This document shows, in pieces, positions 50,401-61,716 of a stretch of DNA of 64,000 nt; position 1 is the first letter of the stretch, and every line of letters begins with the position of its first letter. A model generated the notes under the pieces. The model saw nothing but the letters and a program-made list of their open reading frames with translations, ran no database searches and had not been told where the DNA came from. Source of the DNA: Heligmosomoides polygyrus polygyrus. Taxonomy: Eukaryota > Nematoda > Chromadorea > Rhabditida > Heligmosomidae. The stretch is from the NCBI GenBank assembly GCA_947396885.1, contig OX377204.1, forward strand, positions 93,506,728 to 93,570,727, in the 5' to 3' direction. The position numbers and the translations under genes were made by a program.

Positions 50401-50815
50401 GTGACTGTGCTCGGTGTGACACGACTCACGCAAGTGAGAGAACGCCTCCGGAGTTCCGAGCTTCGCCGACGTTCGAAGATCAGAGACGCTGTCGCGTGGG
50501 CCAAGTTGTTGAAAATTAGGTGGGCCGGCCACGTAATGCGCTTCGTAGACACTCGCTGGACAAGAGCCGTCACCGACTGGATTCTGCGGGATGCTAAGAG
50601 AGTTCCAGGATGCTCACCTACGCGTTGCTGGGATTTTTTCGTGAAAGCCTTGAACGAACGATATGACGTTCTTCGTGTCTCTCGAGCGAGGAGGATCACT
50701 GGAGCACTTTGGCACGCGACAGGGACGAATGGAGACGCTGCTGGCAGCCGCAGCTCGATGATTAATGGGACGACAGGTGTTCCAGGTGATACAGGTGAAA
50801 GGTGAGATGTTAACC
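50401..50815 (+). pseudogene. RTE 3'-end fragment, copy 3
   Basis: Open for 134 codons: [55 protein letters not shown], then the 3' end with GGTGATACAGG. Only the C-terminal part of the RTE open frame is present, a typical dead-on-arrival insertion. Confidence 0.85.
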
Positions 50816-50839
50816 ATTGGCTGACCACAGTAAACAAGA

Positions 50840-51020
50840 GCGTTACTAAACGTTCGCGTATTCGAATACTCGTCTAATCGAAATTCAACCTTTTGAAAAT
50901 CGAATGATATCGTTTATTCCAAATTCGACTTTTTGAAAACCCGAATATATTCTGTCATTCGAAAATTCGATATTTCTGAAATCAATTATTAATCGATCAC
51001 TCGATATTCGACTTATTTTT
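50840..51020. repeat. TTCGAA-rich simple repeat, second tract
   Basis: CGTATTCGAATACTCG, TTCGACTTTTTGAAAACC, ACTCGATATTCGAC and so on; same family as 46785-47015. Confidence 0.55.
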
Positions 51021-51200
51021 CCAAGGACAAAGGTACAATAGTGATTTTCAATATACAGTAGTATGTAAGAGGTGCTCTTCTTCAACTTTAACAAGTTCCA
51101 TCAGTGAAAAGAACAGAACGAGAAGGTTTAGAAAGAAACAACGGTGGTCCAGTTCTATAGTACTACTGCAACTATACAACTTCACGTTGGCAACGTTTAC

Positions 51201-51222
51201 CTCAAACTTGGGTAATTAAACC
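51201..51222 (-). other. SL1 spliced-leader sequence, exact
   Basis: Minus strand, preceded by CGCTGC and followed by GTAAACGTTGCCAACGTGAA. GTTTA and TAAAC can pair as SL RNA stem I. Confidence 0.8.
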
Positions 51223-51293
51223 GCAGCGCAAGATGATAGACCAGCAGTATACGAATGACAATTGAACACAAAAATCTGACGTTGAACGTTTGC

Positions 51294-51315
51294 CTCAAAC
51301 TTGGGCAATTAAACC
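51294..51315 (-). other. SL1-like sequence, one mismatch
   Basis: Minus strand GGTTTAATTGCCCAAG-type, preceded by CACTGC and followed by GCAAACGTTCAACGT. 93 bases from the previous copy, as a tandem pair. Confidence 0.75.
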
Positions 51316-51329
51316 GCAGTGCAAAATTT

Positions 51330-52535
51330 TAAGTCAGCGATTCGTGAGTGATAATTGAACAAAAAGTCCAATAATGCCATCTCTAAAGCTGAATTACGTT
51401 GCAGTATCTCCACATATCGTTAGATGATCGCGGGAAAGTCACGAAAAAGAGACAAAGTCGTGCAGGTGGTGCCCGTTTTATGGTGACTACAACAGCAATG
51501 GGGCTGGTTGATTTATTCAGAATATACTGACTCTGTTGCAGCTGACTCTGTTCTTTTACTGCTCTCTACTGATGACATCTTCTAGAAGGACTCAGAAGAA
51601 GATCTTAAAGAAGAACTAGAAGACACGTACCTATGTACATATATGCTGCCCATCGACTAACGGCCCATAAAACGGCGCCCGGCGGAAACCTCCTGCCGAA
51701 TGCATTACTATTTGATTAGTAACGCGGTGGTAATTAGGTTAATTACCCGTGGAGGAAATTCGGCTGCCTCAACGGACTGGCTGGGCCAACTTCGGAGGAG
51801 AGCGGTAGTGCAAAAAGTGACGCCGAACACTGGATGGGAGCAGAGTCTGAATCGCCAAGCCAGACCAGACGGGGGGATCGTCAAATTTTAGGGCTGGACC
51901 AGGCCGGCCGTCCGAGAGAGGACATGCAGGGGCGTTTCAATTAGGCGCATGCGGTCCGCTGTTCGGCTGACTGCAAAAACGAGCAGAAATGAAGGGCGGC
52001 GGCCTGCCTGCCCTGCTCTCGCTTTTCGTCCAAAAGGGCATCCGGCCGCTGATATTTGAGATTTTCCGGAGAGAAATGGCTGAATTGGGCAAGGCTTCGT
52101 CATTCGGGACAAGCGTTTAAGGCTCAACTCAACGCCTAGAGGGTGAGGTTAGAAAGGAAGGAATGGTCCAGAGCGTCCGAAGGCGTTCTTCTAGACTGAA
52201 TTTCTCATAGATGATGAGGTCTGGAACTAAATCTGAATCGATGGCTCCGTCCACTGGGCCGCCGGACCGCCGGAGGTGTGCCCGGCCGGCGTTCAGTGAT
52301 GAAATAAGCACCGGATAAAGGCGATTAGGCGACGTGAATTACGTTGTCATGTAGAGTAGAATGGAGGTAAACATCGCGTCTGGCGCTACTGCATGTCACG
52401 TAGAAGTAGTCGTCTATTGGGGTGTCCTGGCCAGATAGCACGTAGCGGCACCTGAATATTCTCAGTAGGTAGAGGCGATGCATACGTAGGGATATGAACC
52501 ACATCTATGGTGGAGATGATTCTGAAACTCCGTCG
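51330..52535. other. GC-rich single-copy region, no gene seen
   Basis: From 51700 the base composition rises and no repeat matches. TAATTAGGTTAATTA at 51730-51744 is a paired homeodomain-type motif. GCCGGACCGCCGGAGG and CCCGGCCGGCG occur near 52265. Possibly regulatory. Confidence 0.35.
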
Positions 52536-54480
52536 ACATTTTCACGTGAAATTGGACGCTTTTCAAATCGAGTTGGACGCTCTGCTAAGCAGATCAGATG
52601 CTTAGGAGAGTGAGCAACATCAAGATCGAAACGGCCGTCTTCCACACTCTCTGAGAAGGTTAAAATAATTTTGAGCTTAAGGAAAATTTAATGCTTTCTT
52701 GACTTTATTTGAAATTTTAAACTTTTATTCACTTATTTTATATTTAATTTGAGTTTTTCTTCTTTTTCTCCTTCTTCAATAACCGGAGACGCTATTTGAA
52801 ATTTTATAGAGTGTCTATTTTTTACGAAAAAATAATGGAAGAAATATTTAACACACATTTGCCTAAGCCTGTAGCGGCTGGATTAAATGTTTTTGAATTT
52901 TTCCTCCTGAAAAATTTTATAAATATGAAATTATTTTTTATATTTTGAGTGACTAATTTCTATATTTATATTTATATTTTTGCAGCTTACATGTTTCTGA
53001 AATCAAAACGAACGTCTTCCACATAAGGCTAGGTACTCTCTAAGAAAGTTAAAATAATTTTCTGCTTAAGGAAAATTTTCTATGACTTCCTTTGAATTTT
53101 TGTTTTTGTTTTTCATTTTTACCTTATTCGTTTTTTACCTAATTTTATTTTAAAATTTTTCCACAGTTTCAATAATCAAAGATTTTACTTGAAATTTTAT
53201 AAAATATTTATTTTTCATGAAGAAATAGTGAATTTAGTTTAATTTTAAAATTTTTTCCTGCTTCGAAAACTTAAGATACTGCTTAAAATTTTCTTAAAAC
53301 GTTTATCTTCTATGGCAAAATAATGAATTTAATTTACTTTTTAATTTTTCCTGCTTTGATAATTGAAGATACCAGTCGAAATTTTATAAAATTTTAATTC
53401 TTCGGTAATTGAAGATACTGTCCAAAATTTTATAACATGTTTATTTTGTATGGCAAAATAATAAATTTAATTTAATTTTAATATCATTTTCTTTGTTTCA
53501 ATAACTGAAGATACTATTCCAAGTTTTATATGATTTTAATTTCCATAAAAAATAATTAATTTAATTCAATTTTTAAATTTTTTCCTGCTTCGATAATTGA
53601 AGATAATGTTCAACATTTTATAACATTTTCATCTTCCATAGCAAAATAATAAATTTGCTTTAATTTTTAATTTTTCCCTTCCGCTTCAACAATTCACGAT
53701 ACTATTCAAAATTTTATAAAAGTTTTATTTTCATAAAAAAAATTGATTTAATTTAATTTAGGTTTTTTTTCTGCTTAAATAATTGAAGATAGTGTTGGAA
53801 ATTTTGTAAAATATTTATTGTTATAAAAAATAAATAAATTTAATTTATTTTAAAATTTTTATCTTGTTTCATCAACTGAATATACTAATCGAAATTTTAT
53901 TTAAATGGTTTAATCGTTTGAGTTTTGTTTTACAGTTGAATGCATGGCGCAATCCCTTTTTTAGACACCCTAAATAATTGCTGCTTTCCTAACTGTTTTT
54001 TATATTTACATTTATTTTTTGTAGGGTAGATGCAACGAGCGTCCTCCACATTTGGTTAGGTAACTCTAAAATGGTTAAAATAATAACTGGAAAATTTAAT
54101 ATGATTTCCTTTAAATTTTTAGTATTTTTTGTTTTCTTTATTTATATAATTTATCTAATTTTTATTTATTTTGCTGTGACGATACTGTTCGAAATTTTAT
54201 AAAATGTTTATTTTTCATAGCAAAATAAAGAAATAAATTTTATCTAAAATTTGTTTTTCTGTTTCAGTAATTAAAGTGCTGTTTGGAATTTTATAAAAAA
54301 TTTTTTTCAACGGCAAGTAATAAATTGGGTTTTGCTTTTTAGTCGAATGCATGGCGCAATCTTTTCTTTAAACACACTAAATAATTGCTGTTTTCTCAGT
54401 TTTAAAAGCAAACTTTAACTTATATACATTATTGTTTGTATTTTGAATCGTTTTATTTGTCTATTTTTTTTATTTTTTGG
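52536..54480. repeat. Same TIR family, expanded by an AT-rich tandem array
   Basis: Left end ACATTTTCACGTGAAATTGG. Interior GAATGCATGGCGCAATC at about 53940 and 54347. A matching right end was not found, so the right limit is approximate. Confidence 0.6.
53160..53960. repeat. AT-rich tandem array, period about 93 bp
   Basis: The phrase AATTGAAGATACTGTTC-AAATTTTATAA recurs at about 53172, 53262, 53357, 53502, 53594, 53690, 53778 and 53870, with one half unit at 53405. It is highly diverged, so an old array. Confidence 0.75.
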
Positions 54481-55114
54481 TGTTCTAAGAAAAGTATTCT
54501 TATACTTGTGGCACAATCAAAGCTTTTAAATGAAAGTTTGAACAGCTATCTTGTCGGCAGCTACCCATTTTGGCTCTTCGTACGTGTGAACTAACAATAA
54601 GCCATTCGGCTGTAGAACGAGACAGTTTAGCACTATGATTCCCATGGCAATGGGTTCTAAAAGTAGCTAACGAGGTTTTCTTATGCCGTGGAAATTGGAA
54701 TCTCGCGCGTGTGAACTTATGAGGTAAAAGAAGTTAACGAGTTTAGTTGAATACCTGCCTTCATTCCGGGTTTTCTCAAGGGAACTGTCCCACTTCTGTG
54801 AAGCAAGTTAACCAGTGAGGCGTGTGCCATAATACAGGAAAAGGAAGTGAGATTTGGTGAGATACACCACTATTTCAATGGCGACTCAGAGGAAGAGTTT
54901 GAACTTCTACAGTATATCTACAGTAATGGAGGATTCATAACACTTTCCATTCCTGATACGAGACCTGTGCGGGAGTTAGCATGCTGTACAGTCATACCTT
55001 GGAATCGGGTTGCTTGAAAGTGCAGCCTAAAGTGGGTGATAAACTTCATCTAAGGCTAAATATAGACGTGAATTCGATAACAAACAAGTGCTGTGAAGGA
55101 AAGTCATCAGACTT

Positions 55115-55232
55115 GAAGACGGCTAGGTTGCGTCCTGATCAGGGATTTGATCGGGAAAGGTGGCGCCGGCATTCCAGGAAAGCGGATCCCACAACAAAGC
55201 GGGATAAACGCTGAAGAAAAAGAAGAAGAATA
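55115..55232 (+). pseudogene. 3' remnant of the second RTE-like family
   Basis: The end of a frame reads DQGFDRERWRRHSRKADPTT and stops, followed by GAAGAAAAAGAAGAAGAA. Both the C-terminal text and the GAA-rich tail match the 40.5-kb element. Confidence 0.65.
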
Positions 55233-55369
55233 GAGAATTCATAACGAAAGCCTTACAAAAGTCACGTGGTCTGTGTATCGCACTCTTGATATCGGTCGAA
55301 GACATCTCTGACGGAAGACGTTCAGCTTTTAGATACACTCCACAGATATCGCCCACGTCTCACTCGCGT

Positions 55370-56480
55370 AGGCAACAATAGGGACGATAATTGAGTAGTA
55401 TAGTCGCAGCTTGATATTGAGCGCGATGGTGGTAAGCTACAGATTGGTCAAATCTTCCGAAACACAGATGCCGCCTAGACAATCCTCGGCAGCATTTCTG
55501 ATTCCACACTTCCGTCGCATGACAAAGTTATGTGAATTTCTAAACAGTTCCCAGCTGTGATGTCTCGATGTTTTCCCTATCCTCATGACTTTCGTCGTCT
55601 GTCCGGGTTTAATAGTAATCCAACTTTATTAGCTTCGTTCGTAAACTTTGTGGTTGCCTGTTGCAGAGAATCGTTATTCATGATAGCCACATCGTCGGCA
55701 GAGTAGAGATCTGTCAAGCAATATCTCCTGTTCCATTTGATACTCACTTCATCCTCTCATAGATTTCCTCATAATGAAGTCCAGTGCCAGGATTTATCAA
55801 CGAAGGACTCGGCAAGTCTCTACCACAGACTTACTTCACCGGCTCCTTGCCTGAAGCATACAGGCCCTTGTGATTCACGAAGGACGCGGTGAAAGACGTC
55901 GCACATACGTCCGACTACACTTGGCAGCGCGCCCATCTCGTTACCACTGGGTCAGACATTAGCAATAGAGCGTTACCGGCACTTCACCGCGTCGTTTACT
56001 CAACACTTCAGCCGGGAAACCGCTACAACAATTTCCACCGGAAACCTACCGCGCCGATCGCGCTACGTGGCGGTTTTGTGGTAAGTTACATCGTTACCGG
56101 CCAGTAAATCGTTGATGAATCCGGGCCCAGAGCGACAAAGAGGAGGGGAGAGTACACATCCTTATCTTACTCCGGTAGCAACTTCGAAGAACGTCGTGTG
56201 CTTTGCATTCGTTCTGACACAACAGGAGGAGTTCTGGTACAACTTCTTGAATACTTCCACAAACGGCTGAAGCATAACTTAGATCTTAACAGTAGACCAA
56301 GCGATTCACGGTATATACTATCGAAATCACGAAACTGGTTAGAAGTTTCTTCCGAAATTCAATACATTGCTCAATGACGTTGCGTAATGGAAAGACCTTT
56401 CCGATGAAATAAGCGAAATGAAGCAACCTTCACGAAAGAAAGTGCATTTAAGAGTCTCAAGGAATCTTTAAATAATTGAA
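55370..56480 (-). pseudogene. Degenerate LINE reverse transcriptase, split by a MITE
   Basis: Minus-strand text: IEQCIEFRKK and a GVR-GCVLSPLL box near 56150-56480, then after an inserted element (55785-56132), YSADDVAIMNNDSLQQAT and CDGSVESEMLPRIV-AASVF at 55380-55740. These are the RT palm, catalytic (Y/F)ADD-like and thumb regions. Stops and frameshifts are frequent. Confidence 0.65.
55785..56132. repeat. TIR element (same end family) inside a LINE fragment
   Basis: Left AGGATTTATCAACGAAGGAC, right TCGTTGATGAATCCGGGC. It interrupts the minus-strand reverse transcriptase relic, dating it after that LINE. Confidence 0.65.
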
Positions 56481-57337
56481 GACATCTTGAAACAACGGTG
56501 GCAAGCCGAAGACGTCAGAAGAGCGTCGTTCCCCCAGAAGTGAACACGTCAGTGTCTCCACGCCTAGCTCATAGAATGACAGCACAGCGAGGATCGTTTT
56601 TTCGGCTGCGAATCCAACAAAGGCCTGCATCGTCACATCGCGTCATCGGGCTCTAGTGGCCAGCCTGGCGAAGAGACAGCTGCTATCTGCTGTTACTTGC
56701 ACTGGCTGTGGGTTGCATTCAAGGCGGTGGGAGGAGGCGGGGCGGAGGACATTATCTGACTGGCTGACCGACTGACAGCAATTTTGTGATTGTTTTTGAG
56801 GCGAAGAGCGTGTAATTCGCTTAGCCAAGTCGGAGGTCGAAAAAAGACAGCACGTGCGGTTTAGTGACTTTTGTGCTATGGCAGTAAATTGCAGAGCGCA
56901 TGTGTCTACAGCAGAAAGAGTTGCCAATGAGCAGCGTAGCGCTGTTGGATTCAGAGCCGTTGGGTTACTTTGGCACAAGACACTATACCAGCAATGTGGT
57001 GTGACTACCATCTGCCTAGTAAAACCTTCTCTATTGGCATAAAGTCTATTCAAACAACCACGGACTGCTGCTATAAGCGGATTGCGTGGCCCACGCAAGG
57101 AAAGCTACACAAAGTTTGAGGGAAAGGTTTAAAAGACTTGTCATCGATGTCGCTCTAGGTGTATCCGGATTCGGAAGATCTGTCGCCGACGTTGTTCAAC
57201 AGGCATTCGGATTCAGAAGGCGTGTCACCGACGTTGTGAAACGGACGTTCAGATTCAGAAGACGTGTCATCAACAGTGGCTTACCAACGACATCAGAATT
57301 AAAAACCCTCTAAATTTGCTCTCTTGAAACCTCTGAA
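56481..57337. other. No gene seen
   Basis: A 151-codon minus-strand open frame at 56643-57098 has no motif and overlaps a plus-strand frame; not accepted as a gene. Confidence 0.4.
57160..57285 (+). repeat. Short tandem repeat, about 48 bp, 2.5 copies
   Basis: CGGATTCAGAAGGCGTGTCA and CAGATTCAGAAGACGTGTCA, with GACGTTGT between. It gives an open frame by repetition only. Confidence 0.6.
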
Positions 57338-57418
57338 ACGCGTCACTCTCCATGTCCCTCTCTGAGCTACTCTGGCACACGACAGGGGCGAAGGGAGGGC
57401 ATAACAATATGACAGGTT
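57338..57418 (+). repeat. RTE 3' remnant
   Basis: About 80 bp matching the last coding part of the RTE (CTACTCTGGCACACGACAGG), followed by ATGACAGGTTAC in place of the usual GTGATACAGG end. Confidence 0.55.
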
Positions 57419-57441
57419 ACACCCGCGATAGTTTGTTCTAC

Positions 57442-57826
57442 GTGCCTGTTTATACTTCGCGACAGCAGCGACAAGGGCGTAGCGCGCGGAAGTATGAAGA
57501 GGCGACAGCAGCGACTAGAGCGACTAGAGATAGGCCTCTGTTATACTCCCGCGGGAGCATCCGCGGAACGTCCGCGAACCAATGGTGCACGGCGGAGGCG
57601 GGCGTGGCGGGCCGCGACGAGTGGCCCGGCGCGGGGTCCCGACGCGATTTCCGCCCATCCGCGGAAGCTCCCGCGGGAGTATAACATGGGCCATACAAGA
57701 ACGGCTGGAGCGACAACACCGACGCTAGAGTACGAATACTTTTCGGCGGCACGCGCTTTGTTTTAATCGATATGCATATTTTGCACGGGCGACAAGTCGC
57801 TCTTGTCGCGAAGTATGAACAGGCCC
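57442..57826. repeat. TIR element (CCTGTTTATACTTCGCGACA ends)
   Basis: Left CCTGTTTATACTTCGCGACA, right TCGCGAAGTATGAACAGGCC. It contains the next element. Confidence 0.72.
57530..57694. repeat. GC-rich MITE nested in the previous element
   Basis: Left ATAGGCCTCTGTTATACTCC, right GGGAGTATAACATGGGCCAT, with CCGCGGGAGCATCCGCGG inside. Confidence 0.78.
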
Positions 57827-58592
57827 TACGAACGATTTCCCTCAAATTTCAAACAATCACATTTATTTGCTTCACCAGGCTTCTAAGAGTACCCAAAACA
57901 CTGCGCTGTGTTTATAATACATGCTGTACCGAGATATCGCATTGCCGATTTTCTGAAGCGCACACAGGCTAGTATCGACTCCATTCTTGCCTGTCCCGTG
58001 CCGAAATAGTCTAGCGAGTCGTAGTCACTCACCGAGGAGCGAGAACATCTTCACCACTCAGGCTTCTGAAAGAACTCCAAGCAACGGATTATGGCCGCCG
58101 TAGTAGTATTTCCCTGATATCACTAGGATCCTATGGTTTTCAACGAAACGACCTGACTGGCCCACCTAATTTTCGACAACTTGCATCAATGTAAGTTTTC
58201 ATTCTTGAACGTCGAAAAAGTTTAGCTTTGGGACCATTTGCTATGCAAAGCCGTACTATAAGAAAACTAAAGGTATATGCGAGAGATCAGCAAAACACGC
58301 GGTATATATCTACTTATTTATTTATCCATTTTGTACACTGTAACGAGTGCACCATAAACTGACCAAATGCATGGAAAAATAGGGGAAGAGATATATTATA
58401 GATCGCAATAAATCAAAGCTTATATTTTTCATTTTTCTTTTATTTAATAAGACTTTTATTTTTTACACTAAAATGAGTGCGCTAGGCTTATTTTTCTTTC
58501 TTTACATATTTTCCTCGTTTCTAGAAAAAAGGTAGAAAGAAGAATAGAGAAAGGGAAGGCGAAATGAAGAAAAGAAACGTCTGCTGATGTTA
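57827..58592. other. No gene seen
   Basis: AT-rich towards the foldback; one RTE micro-remnant at 58150. Confidence 0.45.
58150..58188 (-). repeat. RTE micro-remnant
   Basis: The stretch TGGCCCACCTAATTTTCGAC is the complement of the RTE sequence encoding KIRWAG; nothing else of the element remains. Confidence 0.4.
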
Positions 58593-60320
58593 GGTTGTCC
58601 CATAAGTCTTCGCCGTTTTTTTCAACGATTCACTGCAGATTTCGCCAGCGGTCTCTTGCATAGCGCTGCACAGCTTTCGAAAGAGAAGGATTTGCTCTAT
58701 CAGAGCTTGTATTGCATTTCTTTTCCCATCATGAATTTTGTCAATTTTTAGGTCGCTGAAGTGAAAGTGAAAAAGTGAAAAAGTAGCCATTTGCGCACTT
58801 GTTCTCTCCGCTTAGGTTTGCAATTTTTTGCGCAGTTTTTTATAGCATTTGGAAGACAATGTTTTGTACTACAAGAATGTGTGTTGGTCCTATTTTCTGA
58901 CTTGATTTTTACTGATTTTTAGGTCATCAAATTGGGACGTCAGACTTTTCCGTCCGCACTTTACCGAAACTCCTGCTCTGCGGTAGGACTTTTTTGCTCG
59001 GTGTTATATGTCGTTCGAAAGAGAATGTCTTGCTCTATAAGAATTCGGGTCGCGTTTATTGGCTGATGCTGATTTCTGTCGAATATCAACAAAATTCCAA
59101 AAAGAGAAAAATGATCTTCACCAACAACTCCTCTTTGTTCGGTCTGCCTTGCTCAGTTTTATATGACAAGTGATACGACACTCGAAAGTGCATGTCTTGT
59201 TATACCGGAATATGTGATTTGTTCTTCGGCCATTTTTTCAGGTCATCGAAATGGAGCAATGCTAGGTCGACAAGGATGAGCACTTTTGGCACCTTCTTGT
59301 CTTTGCTTTCAACCAGGCTTCTAGCGCGGCTAAGGCACAAGAGCCCTGGTTGACCGTACTAACACTATTTTTCATCGCCAGATACAATTCTGTGCAAAAA
59401 TCGTTGAATATGTCCATGTGATGAATGAACATCAGGAAGCAGCGAGTGACGATTGCTGCCGGCCTGCTTGTCCGTCATCATTCATCAAACGGACATATTC
59501 AACGATTTTTGCACAGAATTGTATCTGGCGATGAAAAATAGTGTTTGCACGGTCAACCAGGGTTCTAGTGCCTTAGCCGCACTTCAATCCTGGTTGAATG
59601 CAAAGAGAAGAAGGTGCCAAAAGTGCTCATCCTTGTCGACCTGGACTGCTCCAGTTTGATGACCTTAAAATTGGCAAAAATTTAAATGGCCGAAGAACAA
59701 ATCATATAATCTGGTATGACAAGACATCCACTTTCGATGTCATATAAAACTGAGCAAGGTAGTCTGAACAAGGAGAATGAGTTGTTGGTGAAGTTGATTT
59801 TTCTCTTTTTGGCGTTTTGTGGATATTCGACAGAAATCAGCATGAACCAATAAAAGCGACACAGATTCCTATAGAGCAAGACATTGTCTTCCGAACGACA
59901 TATAACACCGAGCAAAGAAGTCCTTCCACAGAGCAGGAGTTTCGGTAAAAGTTCGGACGGAAATGTCGGACGTCCCAATTTGTTGGCCTAAAAATATATA
60001 AAGGACAAGTGAGAAAATAGGACCAACACATATTCTTGCAGTACAGAACATTGTTTTCTAAATGCTATAAAAAACTGCGCAAAAAATTGCAAACCTAAGC
60101 GGAGAGAACAAGTGCGCAAATGGCTACTTTTTCACTTTTTCACTTTTTCACTTCTACGACCAAAAATTGACAAAATTCGTGATGAAAAAAAGAAATGCAA
60201 TACATGTTCTGATAGAGCAAATCATTCTCTTTCGAAAACTATGCAGCGCTATGCAAGAGACCGCCGGCGAAATCCGCAGTGAATCGTTGAAAAAAAACGG
60301 CGGGGACTCATGAGGCAACC
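58593..60320. repeat. 1.73-kb foldback of the same family with an inner palindrome
   Basis: TA on both sides. Ends GGTTGTCCCATAAGTC and its complement. The arms resemble the 3.8-kb and 31.9-kb copies. Between them is a second palindrome, 59262-59652, whose 190-bp arms carry CAGAATTGTATCTGGCGATG and complement. Almost the whole element could form one hairpin. Confidence 0.85.
59262..59652. repeat. Inner palindrome (nested element or core)
   Basis: TCGACAAGGATGAGCACTTT at the left, its complement at the right; centre near 59455. Not present in the other two copies of the family, so it was gained by insertion or is the ancestral core lost elsewhere. Confidence 0.75.
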
Positions 60321-61583
60321 TAATACTTAATCACTGACTAATCAATCCAGTTACTATAGGAGTTTAGGTAAATGCTTATGTGCTTCTTTTATTATTAAGT
60401 TGTCTATTATTACGTTTATAATAGCCACACTATAATTTTTGCATGACGCTGTTGTGATTTGTTAGTAGCTTGTTTTGTTTATGCACGTTAATAAGTAAAC
60501 GTAGAACAAATAAATAAATATATCATCCTTGGTTCAATTCCTCTCCAAGATGATCATGATTTGGACATGGATTTTTCAAAAGACATCTATACGCCGAAAC
60601 GAACGACACCGCACTCTTCGTGTCCCTATTTATTTACAATATTTGAGGCAGTAGACAGCGTCTAGTTTTATATGGAAACCATTCGTCAAGCCTAAATTAC
60701 ACCAATTAGATTCTTCCAGAGTAAAGTATCTGTAGGACGAGTCAACACAACTCAAATTCAAAATAACTCTAAGGCTCAGCCAGTAACGCCGAGATGGGAG
60801 GGTAGCCAAAGATTCAACTACTAAGCCGTCAGTTCATTTATGGAGCCTTCTAGGCAGGTGCCACCATGCTATCATGAACAGAATAAGAAGATGAAGAGCG
60901 AGAGTTTTGGTCGGAGAGATCTCGAAGCGAAACCCGGCAGCTGAGCGCGATGGCTCCTCCACATCTACCCGCTCGCCTCTAACCGGGCGGTAATTGGATA
61001 TGTGGGACAATGGAATTCGGTTAGTTATGGCCGGAGACGAATTTAGCGGCTTTCGGAGCTGGAGCTGTCGGCAACAGGCCTCGATCACGTCGCCGGCCGG
61101 ACAACAACGGCGACGAATAGCGGCCGGAGCGGGAGCTGGATTTCCCCCGGACGTCTTCTGGGTTCAACTGCACAGCAATTATTCAGAAGCGGTCTATTTC
61201 TTTCGTGTTTCGCTTTGTGCATGCTCCTCTGGGAGCTGGGCACCGAACCGGATGACCGGATGGCTAATGGGTTTGTCGGCGAAATGGCGCGAATGAATTT
61301 TCGGCAGTCGGCTGAGGAGAACACCGACCTGTTTCTCGATCTGAGCGCTTTACTTGGATCGCTTTAGAATTTGTGGGAAGGCGGGAATGCTCGAATGAGT
61401 CTCTACGGGAATGTTTCTTCAGGGCGGCTTCAGCAATCTCGGTGTAAAGGTGTAGAGTTCCTCGTGGGTATGCGACATACCCAAGAGGATAATGGAGCAT
61501 CCTCCAACTAGTAGTAAACCAGCGAGTCGATGGGTAACGTATGCAATGAGTCGCCAGCCGGTTACTTTCTGCACGATATTGAA
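60321..61583. other. No gene seen
   Basis: GC-rich at 60940-61300, with GGTAATTGGATATG and several CGGCCGG/GCCGGCC motifs but no coding evidence. Confidence 0.4.
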
Positions 61584-61716
61584 TAAAAAGGATAAAGGAT
61601 GGCGTTACTCAATCTGTTTTGGATGCGCCACGCACCCTACTTCTACGAGATGTCGTGGAAACGATTTGAACGCACATTTGGCCGTACAATAACCTCCCAC
61701 ACAATAGCCAGCCGCC
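61584..61716 (-). repeat. SINE 3' half, left of the RTE insertion
   Basis: AAAGGATAAAGGATGGCGTT to CACAATAGCCAGCCG, where the RTE begins. The other half is at 63149-63318. Confidence 0.8.

Noticed and set aside
45485..51315. Calling the SL1 sequences functional SL RNA genes
   Set aside because: No Sm-binding site or SL RNA body follows any copy, so I list them as SL1-bearing sequences only.
56643..57098. 151-codon minus-strand frame
   Set aside because: No motif, no splice context, overlapping frame on the other strand; composition alone could give it.
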